The notes under the pieces were generated by a model. That model searched no databases. It was not told where the DNA came from and saw nothing but the letters and a program-made list of their open reading frames with translations. DNA of 64,000 nt from Cristatella mucedo (taxonomy: Eukaryota > Bryozoa > Phylactolaemata > Cristatellidae). The position numbers and the translations under genes were made by a program. Shown here one piece after another: positions 22,201 to 36,600 of the stretch; the first letter of the stretch is position 1, and the number at the start of each line of letters is the position of its first letter. The DNA is taken from assembly GCA_009760855.2 (NCBI GenBank), contig WPIO01000032.1, forward strand, positions 1,777,001 through 1,841,000, given 5' to 3'.

Positions 22201-25200
22201 GTCCAAGGAGCCACAGGAGGCATGGCAACCAGCAGAAGGTCACTTGATCAGGTGTAGGCTCAAACAGAAGGCTTGGATCTAAGCCAACAGATGGGCCGTC
22301 AGGAGGGGGAGTGCTGAATATGAATACGAGAGACTTTTCGGCAAGCATGCTGACAGCACAAGCACAAGGATATAATAAGGAATACGAAATGAGAAAGCAC
22401 TAGTAAGGACACGGCTGGAGAACGAAACGGTCGCTTATGGTAGCATAGTCGGCAAGTGGGGGAGGGATGGCACAATGAGGCAACAAATGAACTGCTTCGC
22501 AATATGTGATGCATCTAAGTATGTAATTTGGCTCAATTAAGTATTTAATACAGCAGAAGAGTCATGGCTATAGTAGTCGCTTGGACACATGAGCCAAGGC
22601 TTAGCTCGTTAGTATCCATTCCTAAACATTAAGACCAACCGAGCAGGTGACCTGCAGTGGTTAGTCAAGGTCTACAGTCCTGCTCAGCTGCTCAGGCTGC
22701 ACAGAGCACAGCAGCAGCTGGGTAATGTTGCTGCTTCGTCTTCACAATCGTCCATGACAGTGCACGAGCGGGTCTTTGTGATTAGGTGCTCACAGAGATG
22801 ATGGCCCCTACTATCTCACTATAGCCAGTATGCAGGATGGCACCAGTCTAATGCCCTCACAGGGATGCATGTTGACTACAGAGCTAGCGTGGGTGGCAAA
22901 CTCAGCCTTGCTCGGTCCGGTGAGTGAGTGAGAGACACTTAAGTAGTGAGCATCTGCAACAGTGGCAACTCAGCCTTGCTCGGTCCGGTGAGTGAGTGAG
23001 AGACACTTAAGTAGTGAGCATCTGCAAATGTGATCCAATAACAGCATTGCCACAAACGTGATTTTCAGTTAATAATAATAATAGATATATTTGTGTATCA
23101 ATTCAAAAGAACTAAATCTTTGTCTAGGTACGTGACCTATGCTAGGAAGGGAGCACATACAGTAGTTAGTCATAACATGCACAGTATCAGTACATATAAG
23201 AACACGAAAGGTCAATCCGTACGGACCCAGCTAATGCTATCAGTATCTAGTGAGCTTTCAGCTCCTTTTTAAGTGCCAGATTAGGGGATGTAGCTGCTTA
23301 GGTAGGCAGTGCATTCTGGGCTTCAGGAGCATAACAACTGAAAGCATTGTTACCAAGGATTTGAGGTTGGTTGGACAGCTAACAACTTAGCAATTATAAT
23401 GTTAATAATAACCAGTCGTTTCTATAGCTACCACCCCAAGAACCAAATCTCTATCCAGGTCCTTAATAATTTGCTGTAAGTGTAGCAATAACCAAGGATC
23501 TTGGCCCAAGAATAAGGCGCTAGCTCTTCACGACTTCGTTCGACCCTTCATTGGCTTTTGCAATCGGTGGCCATAGCAGTTACGACCCTTCTGCTGCTAT
23601 ATAAATGAGGCTGTTGAATCGGCTGACCTTTAATGACATGCAGGGTGTCGTGCAAAAGCAAGCGAGAAAAAAACATCAACATATCACGCTTAGACCAGCA
23701 TACAAAAGCCCACAAGAAGACAGTCAGGCAACCGGTTAGTGCGACACCTGGGATCGTAACATGCACTGAATCATGCACATGTGAGGATGCAATGCATGTA
23801 AGAAGAAAAGAAAAGACAAGCTCACTAGGGCGCCGGGAAAGCTAAGCTGAACAGATACATCTCTGGCTTAGACTTGATTGACGTAAAGCCTTTGCAGGCA
23901 GTGATAGAAGCCGCTAGCTAGTTCCGGACTTTCATGACATACGAACCGAAGGCATCCAATCACCACAAGATGGCCCGATGAGTGGGGGAGGATCGATTGG
24001 ACGACTAGAAGCCGAGCAGCAGGGCGGTGCGACAAAACACTGTACGAGGGAAGAGCTCCTATAGGTAGGGCTGGTGCAAGCTAGATGAACCAATCTTGAG
24101 GGTGAGGTCTTCCAGCTTGAGGGTGACACTAGGCTTGTCCATCCATACTTATTAGGTTGGTCCTTTTGTAGTTAGGCTTTAGAAAGTTAGGGACCATCTC
24201 TGTGAAAAGTCATCAGCCAGGCTGCAAGGGAATTAAGTGAGTCTGAGCATGGCTAAACGTCATCGGCATAGAAATGAAAGCCACGTTTGTGTTTGGAGAT
24301 GACATCGCCCAGAGTGGGGGTAAAGATAGTGAGAAGGAGACCTAAGACCAAGCAGTAAGGTGCCGAGTACTTTAGGGAGTACGCTTATTAACGATAGCCA
24401 TTTACATCTACACTCGGACATCTCTAACAGATGCAGGATCTAACCTAGTAAGCACTATGCCAGTGATACACGGATATGTTGGGAGATGCTACAGAAGAAT
24501 CTGGTGGTCAATTGTGTCAAATACAGCATAAAGATCTATGAGAATGGGCAGAAACCCTAATCTGATCATGCTGGCCCAACCTATTTTGAGGGTCAGGCCT
24601 TAAAATTTCTAAGCAAGACAAGGTTTGCCCATGGCTGGCAAGCTAGTTTCATATCTGTTAAATATGATTTTGATGTCACCCAAGCAAAAACGGCAGCAAA
24701 ACACACTGCAAGAGAGTTGGACATGCTAAAAGGATCAAAGCACAGGTACAGCTGTGTGTCATCAGCATCCAAGTGAAAGCACCCAGTGTTAGAGGCAATG
24801 CTATCGGCTGTGAGAGGAAGAGCATTTACCGTTCGAAGAAGCAGACCAAGCACAGACCCCCTGGGGCACTGCATAAAATAAATATATGTTGCTGCCAAAT
24901 GCAAGCCCCGGGATTGGTTTGCTTCCCTTAGATCGGCAGCTGTCGGTCGGCTGAGCGAACACGTCAAGCAGCTTCTGGTCTCTCCTCCCACCCGCCGGCT
25001 CCACTGGCTGGAGATGAAGCACTGTGCACCGGCGGCTCTGGCAAGCAACAAGCAGCAGCTAGCTCCCGACCGAGAATGCCACGGCTCCAAGAACTTTCGA
25101 AGGCAAGCCCGATCAACCACTATGCACTCCCAACCGAGCCAACAAACAGGCTGAAGTATTGAGGGCCAGGGGGTGAGGCTTCGGCAGGTGGATGCAGTTG

Positions 25201-28200
25201 GTGCAGTGCTTGACAGCTGCCGGACATCCGGTGGCAATGGCTCGTCCACTCGGAGCCCATCGTCGGAGCAGATGGTGGAGATGTAGACAGGATAGCTGAT
25301 CGGTTCCCTAATTGGCCTGATCGAAAGAACACCCTCAGATGCCATGCTAAGTTGGACATTGCTACGAGGCAGCAGCGAAAGCCGACGAAGCTGAAGACGG
25401 TAGCAGGCTCCGCCAGAATGACCGACCATCGGTGTACCTGGCAGAGCAATGATAGCATACGATCTCCTAACTCTTTCAGTGCCGGCTAGTTTTTACAACG
25501 ACAAAGGTAATACTAATGCACAGCTTCTCTCGCTGGCTTGCAGTTCAAGCAGCACGAGTCCTGCCGTCAAGAGGTATGAAACTCATGTCCGTCCACATAA
25601 CTACATCCAACTGATGATCATCGGCTGACGATCAGTGTTGCCAAGTCACTACAGCTCCCCACCGCCTCCCCTAAAGAGCCTGAGCAAAGTTCGCGAAGTG
25701 TCGCTAGCATGCTCTGATGACGATGCAACATCCGAAGCAGCATAACGGATTTATGAGAGAGGTTGGCTCGGCATGCTGACAATGTCTACGGTGGCACACA
25801 ATGCAAAGCCAGTCTTCAAGCTGTCTCGCCCTTAAGCCATCTCCCCCTTAAAGTGGCTCTGTCACAGGGGCTCAAGCGCAGCACAATTAATAAAAGTCCC
25901 ACAGGAAATGAATCACTAGTAAAGTCTTAAACGAACAGCAACAGCAAACGTGTGGTTGTGTTAGTTTAGATGGCAGCGAATCTATTAGGGGCATAGTTAT
26001 GAGTGGCATAGAGCCGTGATGGCACACTAGGTAAGGCGGTTGCTTTCACGGCCTCGGTCCCGAGGTCGTGGGTTCCATTCCTGCGGTGGGCGATTCTTAA
26101 TCGCCACTGCAAGTGGTGGTGATAGCCATAAAGGCTCTTCTGTCGCTATACAAAAAGAGGCTGTTTAATCAGCAAGGATTTTATTTATTTATAGATGCCC
26201 CCACCGGCAGTAAAGTACTACTCAACTGGCAGAGTTCCCGACCAAACAATTGGCATGATTAGCTAAGCCAGCTGTATTCTTTTGGCACTAGTAAAAACAA
26301 AGGTTGCCAAAATCATTCAATGCCAAGTTATCCGAATGTCCCATCATCACGGCAACCATAATAAAGGTTGAAGCAACCTGACAAGAAAGGTGGTGCGCAA
26401 ACTAATAGCCCACTAAGTCAGCATCTGAGATGGATTCGAGGTAAGTTCTAACTGAAGACATGAAGGCCATTACACGGCATGTTTACCTCGAGACTGATGT
26501 TTAGAGCCACAGTAACTAAAGACCTCTTTGCTTCATCACCATGAGGATGGCACATGCACACGTACAAGTCTCCTCAAATAAAACGTGGGGTTAAATTCAA
26601 TGAGGAAACCACTTTGACGGGTACTCAAGGAAGAACAGTACCTTCGGAATGAGATTTCCTATAGCCAAAGTTTTGTATGAGCCTTTCCCCAAGTTAAGCC
26701 CTGGAGCCTTGCCCTATTCGGTCTTGCATGCAGTCACGTGCTTACTGGCTGGCATGCTATATCAGAAATCAGTTGCCACACATTTAATCTGATGCCAGCC
26801 TGTCGTGCTCATGGCCAGTGGTTCGCGTATCCACGAGAATTGCACTTAATGACGGCATCAGATTGAGATCCCGGCCAGCAAAGATGCCATGGGCCATAGG
26901 ACCTGATGCCCAAAAAGAAGGTCGGGAAGTTGGAGGCGGTCCAAAACAGAAGCAGACTCTTCCTCCCACCATACTGTTTGTAGCATCTGTGGCTTGACTA
27001 ATTTGATAAGCAGCACCCCAGGTGCTCTTTATAGACCATAAATATAATGCTGGAGGCAGATGCTCTATTAATGATGATGCTTTCTTTGGAACTGCCTTTA
27101 CTAAGCTTCTGCAACACAGTCACGTGGGACCGTTATGTCTAAGATAACTGCTTCTGAGGCGTTTTTGATTAGATGATGCCCTGTTTAAGATATCTAGAGA
27201 TAGTGCACATCCCTCCAGCCTGAAAGCTTAGGTACATGGCTCACCAACACAATATCCTCGAAGAACACGGGCAGAGCCATCAGCCGGCATTCCAGAATCA
27301 TGTTGTGCCGTGCTGTGATGGACTATATCATCAGCCGGCATTGATTGAGCACAAGGTAAGGCACACGTGCACCAGTTCAGAAGGTGGTACCATGCAGCTA
27401 GCTTCTGTTCTGGGACAGGATAAACAGGCAGCCTGTCTGGACGAACAGCCAAATGAGGAAGGACCGCTCGGTGGGACATACAGGGGTCTGGCAAGCACAG
27501 CTATATTCATGCATGCTGCATGACAAACATGAAAAACACGCTAGCTTGGAGCCACAAAAAAGCACAGAGGGCCTGCTGCAGAGCAAAGCCCAGACGGGAA
27601 GTTCAAAGAACAAACTATTGCAGGCAGTAAGCAGCCGGGTGCAAGTAAAAATGGGCCCAGTCGACCGACTTCCGTGTCCCTACCCTTGCCACTGGGAAGC
27701 TCTCTCTCTCTCTCCCTGTCTCTCTCTCTCTCTCTCTCTCCCTGTCTCTCTCTCCCTGTCTCTCTCTCTCTCTCTCTCCCTCCCTCTCTCTCTCCTAGGC
27801 TGAAACTACAGGATGCCCGTGAGGTGCAACTTCGCCCGTCTCTGTGCTCTGTGATCGTCACCAGAGTCCTCCGCCCGGACTTTGCGCTGGCAGACGGCAC
27901 CGCGAGGCTGTCAGCCAGAGCCCAAACTGAGACAAGGTGCCCGGGAAGCATGAAACTGGTCAATCGCACACAGACAGTGTGCCAAAGGTCGGCTCCATCG
28001 CCAGGGATAACATGTGATTGGCAACGAGGGGCACCCTGTCGGACACAAGAGTGGAGTCAGGAACTCTGCCGGTGTTGTGCATTTGGAGGAGCTAGCTGGC
28101 GTAGATGCAATGCACAACCCAAAGTACAGATCATCTACGCTAGCAGATGTGCGCGCCAGTCGTGCTTGAACAAATGACACCTGAGAGGGAGCATATGCTG

Positions 28201-30522
28201 CCGAAGTGTTTTGCATGTCAAGGGATGTCGACTTCTGTCTGCCCCACGCGTGCTCCATGACAGTATCAGAAATGCTTGCCAAGCTATCTTAGCTATACAG
28301 CAACGTATGCAAAAGCAGGTATCAAAAACCCCAGTTTAGGTATCTGCTGAGCATACCTTCCAGCCTTGCAAACGTTACCTCAACATACTGCTGCATAGCA
28401 TTGCCAGCACTAGAAAAGCTCTAGGTTGCACCTGCTTTGTAGCATCATTGTTTCTCATAATGCTCGCTTACATGCGGTCAGGAATTCTCTCTTATCTCTC
28501 CCTTCCTATTTCTGACTCCTCTCTTTCTCTCTTTCTCTCTCTCCCTCTCTCTTTCTCCCTCCCTCTCTCACTCTCTCTCTCACTGTCTCTCTTTCTCCAT
28601 CTCTCTCACATGCTAGCAGGTGGTCAAGCCTCAGCCTACCAAAGGCCCCCTTAAGCAGCCGGATGCTCAGACGGATTAGGCTCGTGTCTTAGTAGCCTGA
28701 TACATCGGCTACTACAATCCCAGGCAGTTTGCTCACTAGAGTACAGCCGCTCTCACGACCTGCCAGAGAGAGCAGCAGTCACACACTTCGTAAGAACACC
28801 CACAATACACATATAAATAAACAAACGTGCGCATACATACAGGCGCGCACACGCAGACACAAACATACACACATTCACACACATGCGCGCACACACATAC
28901 ACACAGTCTCACAATGGTACAACAATATTAGCATGACAAGCGACTTGGCTAAGCCTGCATGCGGATAAGCCTGGTCGACAAGCACTACTGCAAGGAACGT
29001 ACTGCCAGGAGGGTGCTGTCAAGAATGTACTGCCAAACAGTGAGCGGTAGCTTAAAACGGCCAAACGGTTGCCCACATGATGTAAGAATTGCTGCAGGGC
29101 ACATGATGGCAAATAGCACCACGAGCAGTGGCAGCACTGCAGCACCTGGCAGTCATGGCAAAGAGCACTATGAGCAGTGGCAGCACTGCAGCACCTGGCA
29201 GTCATGCTCAAGCAAAAGGCTAGCGATGGCATACGGCTTGCTTCTGCGTTCGATCGCTCTCTGTTGGCATCTCTGCAAGCCAAATGCTCGAGCAGACAGC
29301 TTGAGCCCCGTCATCAAACTAACGTGCATGCCGTAAACCTCCTCCAACACGAGAATGGATCGCCCGTGGACCGCACGGGTAATAGATCAGGGCAGACATC
29401 TCTGCTCGCATCTCAGGAGGACCACCCACATACTCTTGAGATATTGTGCCTGTACCGTGAAAGTTGGTAGGGCATCTATCAAGTCCACAGTTCCCTCCTT
29501 TGTCCGAGATAGCTTTCCAAGTGCTGCTATCTGCAGATGGGTAGCTAGCTAGCCAACCTCCGAGGAAATCAGTAGAATGTAATAATAAATGATAAATTCT
29601 ACAACATTCAGTGCACCCTAAGAGAACTGAATCTCTTTCACGGCACAAGGGCTGAGAAAGAAAGCACATCAAACGACTAATTATAATGGCATGCACAACT
29701 GTAGTACATACAAACACATTTTCATAGACCAGCATATGCTGTGATATGCAGGGAGAAGCAGGTGGGTTTTATTAGCAATATGAATGTCATCAAGCCAAGG
29801 GATGTAACGATATCAGTCGTTTGAAAGATCTATGCTTTAGGTATATACGAATTGACGGTTTGGCTTCCAAACGCTCTGAAGTTGGTTATAAATGCATCTG
29901 ATTCCGAGTTCCGAGGAGAGGACCGAGGAGTAGGTAGCTCTTTATGCAAAGCCTCCCTGGCAGATTCTCTCTCAACCTCCTGAGCATTCGCTCCAGAATT
30001 TTCTAGCTACATGCACGACAAATCACAGGCATAAATATGTCACCAAGTATGTCGTTTTCCACTGGTAGGCAAGGCCATTGCGTATGGTAGTTCGACTCCA
30101 TCATTATATGCTCACTGGCCCACCATAGGCTGCTGCTGCTACTACTACTACTATTTTACGGATTTCCGGAAATACCTCCTCATCGGGAAGGTTCCGAAAA
30201 ACCGTAGTCAATAACCGAATGCCTTCAGTAAGTCAAGGTGGCTGACAGTTAACAGTCTGCAGCCTAGGCCTACTGTAGTTAGTGCATCAATCGCCCAACC
30301 AAACAGGTGGCAGCTCTAAGTAGAAAGAGGTAATCTGCAACCTGGAATATTTTTGGGCCAGGTCCATCATTTAAATGTGAGCTTAGGCTGTCAGTACAGT
30401 TGCAGACAGGCCATCCCATGGCACATGATCACAAACCAAAGATCACAACCCTGCTTGAGAGAAAGAGGCAGATTAAAAGTGTGAGTGAGTGATAGAGAGA
30501 GGGAAAGAGAGAGAGAGAGAGA

Positions 30523-30602
<80 letters not shown>

Positions 30603-33600
30603 CATGCATGCATGCATGCGTGTGCACACTACCGTGCTGACGATACCTAGCCGAATTTATCTTTTAAACCATTGAAAGCTGCTGCAGCTACTGATAAACC
30701 GAATGTTTGCCTTGCAGACACGTGATCCTGGATGTCGACCAATTTCCTTAAAAGAATCAACGAATATAGATATCAATTATCTGTTCTATTCTTTGCTCTC
30801 CTGCTACTGATTGTGGCACATCGTTTTCCGGGGTTGCTACTTCGATGCTACTCACTTCCACGACTGCCTTCCTGACTCAGCTTCCCATTTTTCTTTGTAA
30901 CATCAGATAGATAAGGTCTGTTGGCTACCTACCATCATGGACAGCTGTTTGGCTTTGAGAGCATTATAGAAAGTTCTACAGCATAACACCCACTGAGTAT
31001 TTGCAGCTTGTAGAGCTACAGATAGAAAAAACCTTAGGTGGTTGACAGCTAACAATGCAAAGTGCCACAAAGGAAGTATAATCATGTTTAATTACAACAG
31101 GAAAGTCAGGTATACTAAGTCAAGAAGGATAAGTTGTTCCCGTGACTGCCGACCCTTTTGTCCAATCAAATTAGCCCCGAATATAGCAGGAATGGTAGCA
31201 CCTACTTGGGTTTGGTAAAGCCTCATCATGCAGTTCCTGTAGAGAGTTATAAAAAAGACATCAAGAAACACGCATTCCTACCGGTCACATAGCACGATCC
31301 TCGCCTCCTGACAACCAAGCGCTACTAGTGGTTCTTGCCAGTTGCATAATTCTTCCAAAAACCAAAGTTCTTACGAATATAGTATACGGAAACCAATACA
31401 GCTAAGACCTCTTTAAAGCTTCTCTGCTTTTTGTTTGACCGTAATGCTTAAGAAATTACGTGCATATGGGCATCTGTGCTTACCACTTCGGGCTAGGTGT
31501 GCCACGCAGAAGGGAGGCCTGGTGTTAGATACGCCGACGGCTACTAGCCTGCTTATTAGTTATGATCGTGTGTACTAATTATCGCTTCAATATCATGGTT
31601 CAAATGCATCCCTATATGCTATTTCTGTCGCTCAGGTCCATGAATTACGCATTAACCAATAAAAGCGCCAGGAGCACAGGGCACAGACACAGGACTGCCT
31701 GATGGGAACCCGCTCGCTTGGCATTCCTAGTATTGTCTCGAACTGCTTAGCCCAGTCTCCCTCAAGAATTGTGAATCTCTCTCTCTCTCTCTCTCTCTCA
31801 GTGGCAATCCGGACTGCCATAAATTCCGGCAGCCCAACTTGATGCTTGTCTATGGAATGCTTGCTCAATGTGCAATAAAACCCTATAAATAAGCGACCTT
31901 ATTTCGGACAAAGGCCTCAACCTGCTAGCCTTGACCAAACCTTGGCTAAAATTGGTAAACTGCCTGACAGTTAACGACTCAACAGACAGGATTTTTTTCA
32001 CACCCCTAGATCTATCAAAACTGGAGGTAAAGTTGCTGTTATTGTATGCCCATTCTTCAATTTCAAGCCAATTGCAGTACAATCAAAGCAATCTTTCTAA
32101 TCTATTGTTTCTGAGATGACCCGACAACAAGCTATCAATGGTAGCAGCAGCCTATCGCCCACCAGGTACCAAGTCCTCCTTAATCTCAGATTTCTCTCAT
32201 CTATTTCCGATTATGTGTGCAAGAAAACGATCCTTCCGCGTCACGGGCGATTTCAGCATTCATTTTGACACCTTACCTGCCACCTTCAGCACTGAATTTC
32301 GTGAACTGACTGACTCATTGTCTCTTGTCTCTCATGTGCATGGGCCTACACACATTAGTGGTAACACACTCGACATAATTTTCTCATACAACTCACTTTA
32401 TCATCACCCTGCTGATCTAATCACATGCAAATCTCATTCAGTCTACAATGTGCGCCCTCCACATCTAAAATCACCTGTGAATCGCGAAACCTCAAGACTA
32501 TTGAAAACGATACTGTTCGTGCAAAAATTTCTGCTTTACCTCTGCTGTTCAATCCTTCTTTGACCTGTCACCATTGGTGGATTGCTACAACACGACACTA
32601 GCTGACATGCTCGAGTTTGAGAATTTGCAATCCTGACTAAGCATACTGCACACACTCACCCAGACGGCCTATGGTTTACCACATACATTAAACTGGCTAA
32701 GTCTACCAAGCACAAGCTTGAAAAAGCATACAAGATCAGGACTGAGTCCATCGACAGGCATACGAGGACTACTGCAGATCGTACCAATCGATCCTACCAA
32801 ATGTCAAGTCTGGTCTCTATAAAAAACATGGTTGATTCACAAATACTCAATCCGAAAATCAAGCTCAGGAAGTCTAACCCCCCATAGGTAGCAGCATCCT
32901 CCACTGCAATGCTGTTCCTCAATTCCATGCAGCACCTCAATGTCTACTTCCAAGGAAGTCACTAGTGGCTGCGTTTTGTAGCTCATACCCAAATTAAAGA
33001 AGACAACTAGTCCTCTAGGCCCTATTCTCACTGTCCTGCTTCTACAATGCATAGCTCAGCTGCTGCCGTGCATAGCTAACATCATAAATATGTATTTGAC
33101 TTCAGGTCATGTTCTAGACCTTTCAAAAGGGCTGTAGTTGGGCTTTAACTCCAGAAAGCAACGCTAGACCAAGAGAACTTACGCAACTTCAGCCCAGTAT
33201 CCCTTCTACCGTTCTCATAAAAGACAATGGAATGAATCAAGGCAGACCAGCTGAACTTAAATATTTAAAATTCAAACCATTTAAGTAAGTTAGTTTATAA
33301 GTCTGGTTTTATAGCTGATCACCCCAGGGAGTCGGCATTGCTTCGGGTGTACAAAAAAAAACTACTTATGAATGCAGACTTAGGTAGAGTCTCTCTGCGT
33401 TTTTTTCTCGATCTTTCGGCAGCTTTTGATACTATCGATCACCAAGTCCTTCTTGAGCGCCAGTCATTTCGCCTGGGCATCACTGGCACTGCACTGCAAT
33501 GGTTCAGATCCTATCTCAGCAGGGGACTCCGGAGTATTGACGTGAATGGACACAATCACATCATCATAGGAACCTCTGAAATATGGCATACCTCAGTGCT

Positions 33601-36600
33601 CTGCTCTTGGCTCCGTTCTTTCACGGTTTATACTCTCCCTCTTGCCGATGCGATTGCCAAACACCATCTAGGCTTTCACTTCTACGTGAATGACACTCAG
33701 TTGTACCTTTTCTCTGACCCTTCCCAGCCTTCTCGCACGTCGAATTCTCTCAACTCCCTAGCTGCATGCATTGACGACATCCCTACATGGATGGCAACAA
33801 ACTTTTTAAATTGAGTGATGATAAAACCAACTTGATAGTTATGTGCAAACCAAGTGTGATTTAGTAATTAGAAAGGCTGATGCTCAAAATCGACTCTGCC
33901 AGCATCTCCAGGTGAGTCTGTACGAAATCTAGGTGTCATGTTGAAAAGTGACCTTTTATCAGATGACCACATCAGGTCCACAGTCAAGTCTGCCTCCTTT
34001 CAGCTACACAACATTGCTGAAATTCGGGCTTGTTTCGATGGGGATATCACATCTAAATTGGTCCATGCATTTTTGACATCCCGTCTTGACTTCTGTAACT
34101 CACTGCTTGCTGGTCTACCGGCCTGTGCACTCAGGGGCTTGCAGCTGGTGCAAAACTCTGCAGCTAGGCTTGTCTGTCATGAGCGTGGCAGTTGCCACAT
34201 CACACTACATCTCGCCGACCTGCTCAAACAACACATCGACTTCAAGGATTTGTCAGTCACTTTAAGGTCCCTTCATTCATTGGCTCCAGCCTACCTATCA
34301 GATCTACTCCCCCCACCAGGCAAAGCATCGTACCACTCGCTTTTCGGAATCTAATCGTTTACCTATACCTCGTATGAACCTTGAATCTTTCGAAGACTGT
34401 GCCTTTAGTTCGTATGCTCCGAAAGCCTGGAACTCACTTCCGACTTGCGTCACGACATCCCCTGACTTGACCACATTTGAAAAGAAACTAAAAACACATA
34501 TTTATCACAGCGTCCATGTGATTTGTCTTTAGCATGCTTATGCATGCTGACACTGTGCATGCTGTCACTAACCATATTTGCATGCTGACCCTGTGCATGT
34601 CACCTCTAATCAAGTTATGCTTGTTCATTGGGCATGCTACCACTAACCATTCGATCAAGCTTCCTTTACAGTAAATGTGAAGTGTCTGGAAAGAGATTAG
34701 GTTCTCCGAGGGCGCTATAACAAATGCATTGTTATTATTAAAGATAATTGACCCTGCGACACTCGAAGAAGCCACAGCTAGAGCCACGTGAGTAGACAGT
34801 CAACCCATCTCATCTGCAATTTTCTAGCTGTAAACCCAACCTGAAAACCCCATGCTGAAAAGTGCTCAGTCGGTTACATCAGCATGGGACGGCGGTGTCA
34901 CACTTGAAAGGCCAACTTAAAGCTGCAAATGAGACATAAACAGGGGAATGTGCTTGGTTGCAATCAGGCCAGCAGTACATGGCAATCAGGAAATGCTTCA
35001 GGCAGGACATAAGACCTTGTCCGAAATGTGTACTGCGAAAGGCAGTAAGCAGAACAAGGAACGATTCTGACACATTCTTGGTAAATACCAGCACAGTTTT
35101 ACACTAACGACAAGACTCCTGAGAAACCGTCGGACCACGACCTTCATTAAAGAGATACTACAAATTTTCTGAGAGTACTTACGATCTTAGAGGTCAGCAC
35201 GATGATGCTACAAGCCGATCTAGAATAAATGCAACGACATTTTTGGGAAAGAGAGGAAGAAGAGAAGAAATAGAGGGAAGGAGTGCAGCAGCAGAAAAAT
35301 TAAGAGACAATGAGGATCAAGGGACGAGTTAATGTAGAAATAAACTAGAGAGAGAGAGAGAGAGCACAGTTGACCTAACAGATGTGCCAAAGAGATACCA
35401 GCAGGCATTGGCTCATCCTCAGCATGCAAATACAGCTTTCTTTCGAATGGCCGCCTCAGGCACAGTCAAGGTTTATGTTCTCATTAGCTTCAGCCTAAGA
35501 ATGCCTCGAGCGGAGAAAAAAGATAAGGAGGAGAGAGGAGAAGAGAACACGGTTTGGGAAGCGGTATGAAACAGAGGAGTAAAGAAAAGAAACAGATGAG
35601 AACACACAAGATAATGAAGGGCGGGAGTCAATGGTAGGGAGTGAAGGCAAGATGAGGTTAGATATAGGTGAAGAGAGGCAAGTTGGGATCAGTTGAGGTG
35701 AGGAAAGGAAAGAGATACATGAAGGGCGACAATCGGAGTGCAGAAATAAGACAACAGCTGGAATCAGTTCTAACATAGGGACTGCTATCAGTGAGCAGAA
35801 GAATTAAGAATTGAAATCTTTAGAAAAACTACTAGCACACTGCTAATTACCACAGGGACACAGAAGAAGGCACTGAATTAGTTCGCGAGTCGTTCTGTCA
35901 GTTTCAGAACAGCAATCTTGGCTAAATGAGCCCATGGCAATGAAAAGCAAGGCATACTAAAGGACAGTGGATCAGCTTAGAAGTTGGCAATAAATTAAGT
36001 CTAGGCATCATCAGCAGACCATGGCAATGGCCGGCAGCCAGGGGCGCAGACAAGCATCAGCAGCTCAGCCAGAATGAAACAGACAGATCTAATGGCTTGC
36101 CCAGTAAAGTGAATCGAGCAGATCAGGTTATAAGGACTGCCTACAGACCTCAGGCTTTGCCTTGAATGCTTTTACTGGCAGCAGCTGCTTGCTGGGCACT
36201 GGAACTGCATTATCTAATGCCAATATGCTGTGGCCCCGGAGGTGGCAGCAGGGAGTCTAATGTGTGACATAACTGCAGCCTCTTTAACAAAAATATAATT
36301 CATTTGTATAGCACCCTAAGAGAAGTCAATTTCTATTCAGGGGCTTCACATATACCTAAGGGCTCGAGCCCACGACCTCGGCCAGACCTTGGTCGGGGCA
36401 AGCACCTTAACCACCGGACCAAACCAGCTCGGTGCAATGCCTAACCAGAGCTATAGCCACAAAGAAGGTAAAGGTTTGGGAAAATGGACAAATGCTTGCT
36501 GGAGGCAAACAAGATGCCAAGAAAAACAGGCTATGCTTTTAACTAATTACTAAGACATACATTACCTGCTGGACCTATCAGTATTTTGCACTATCATGAA

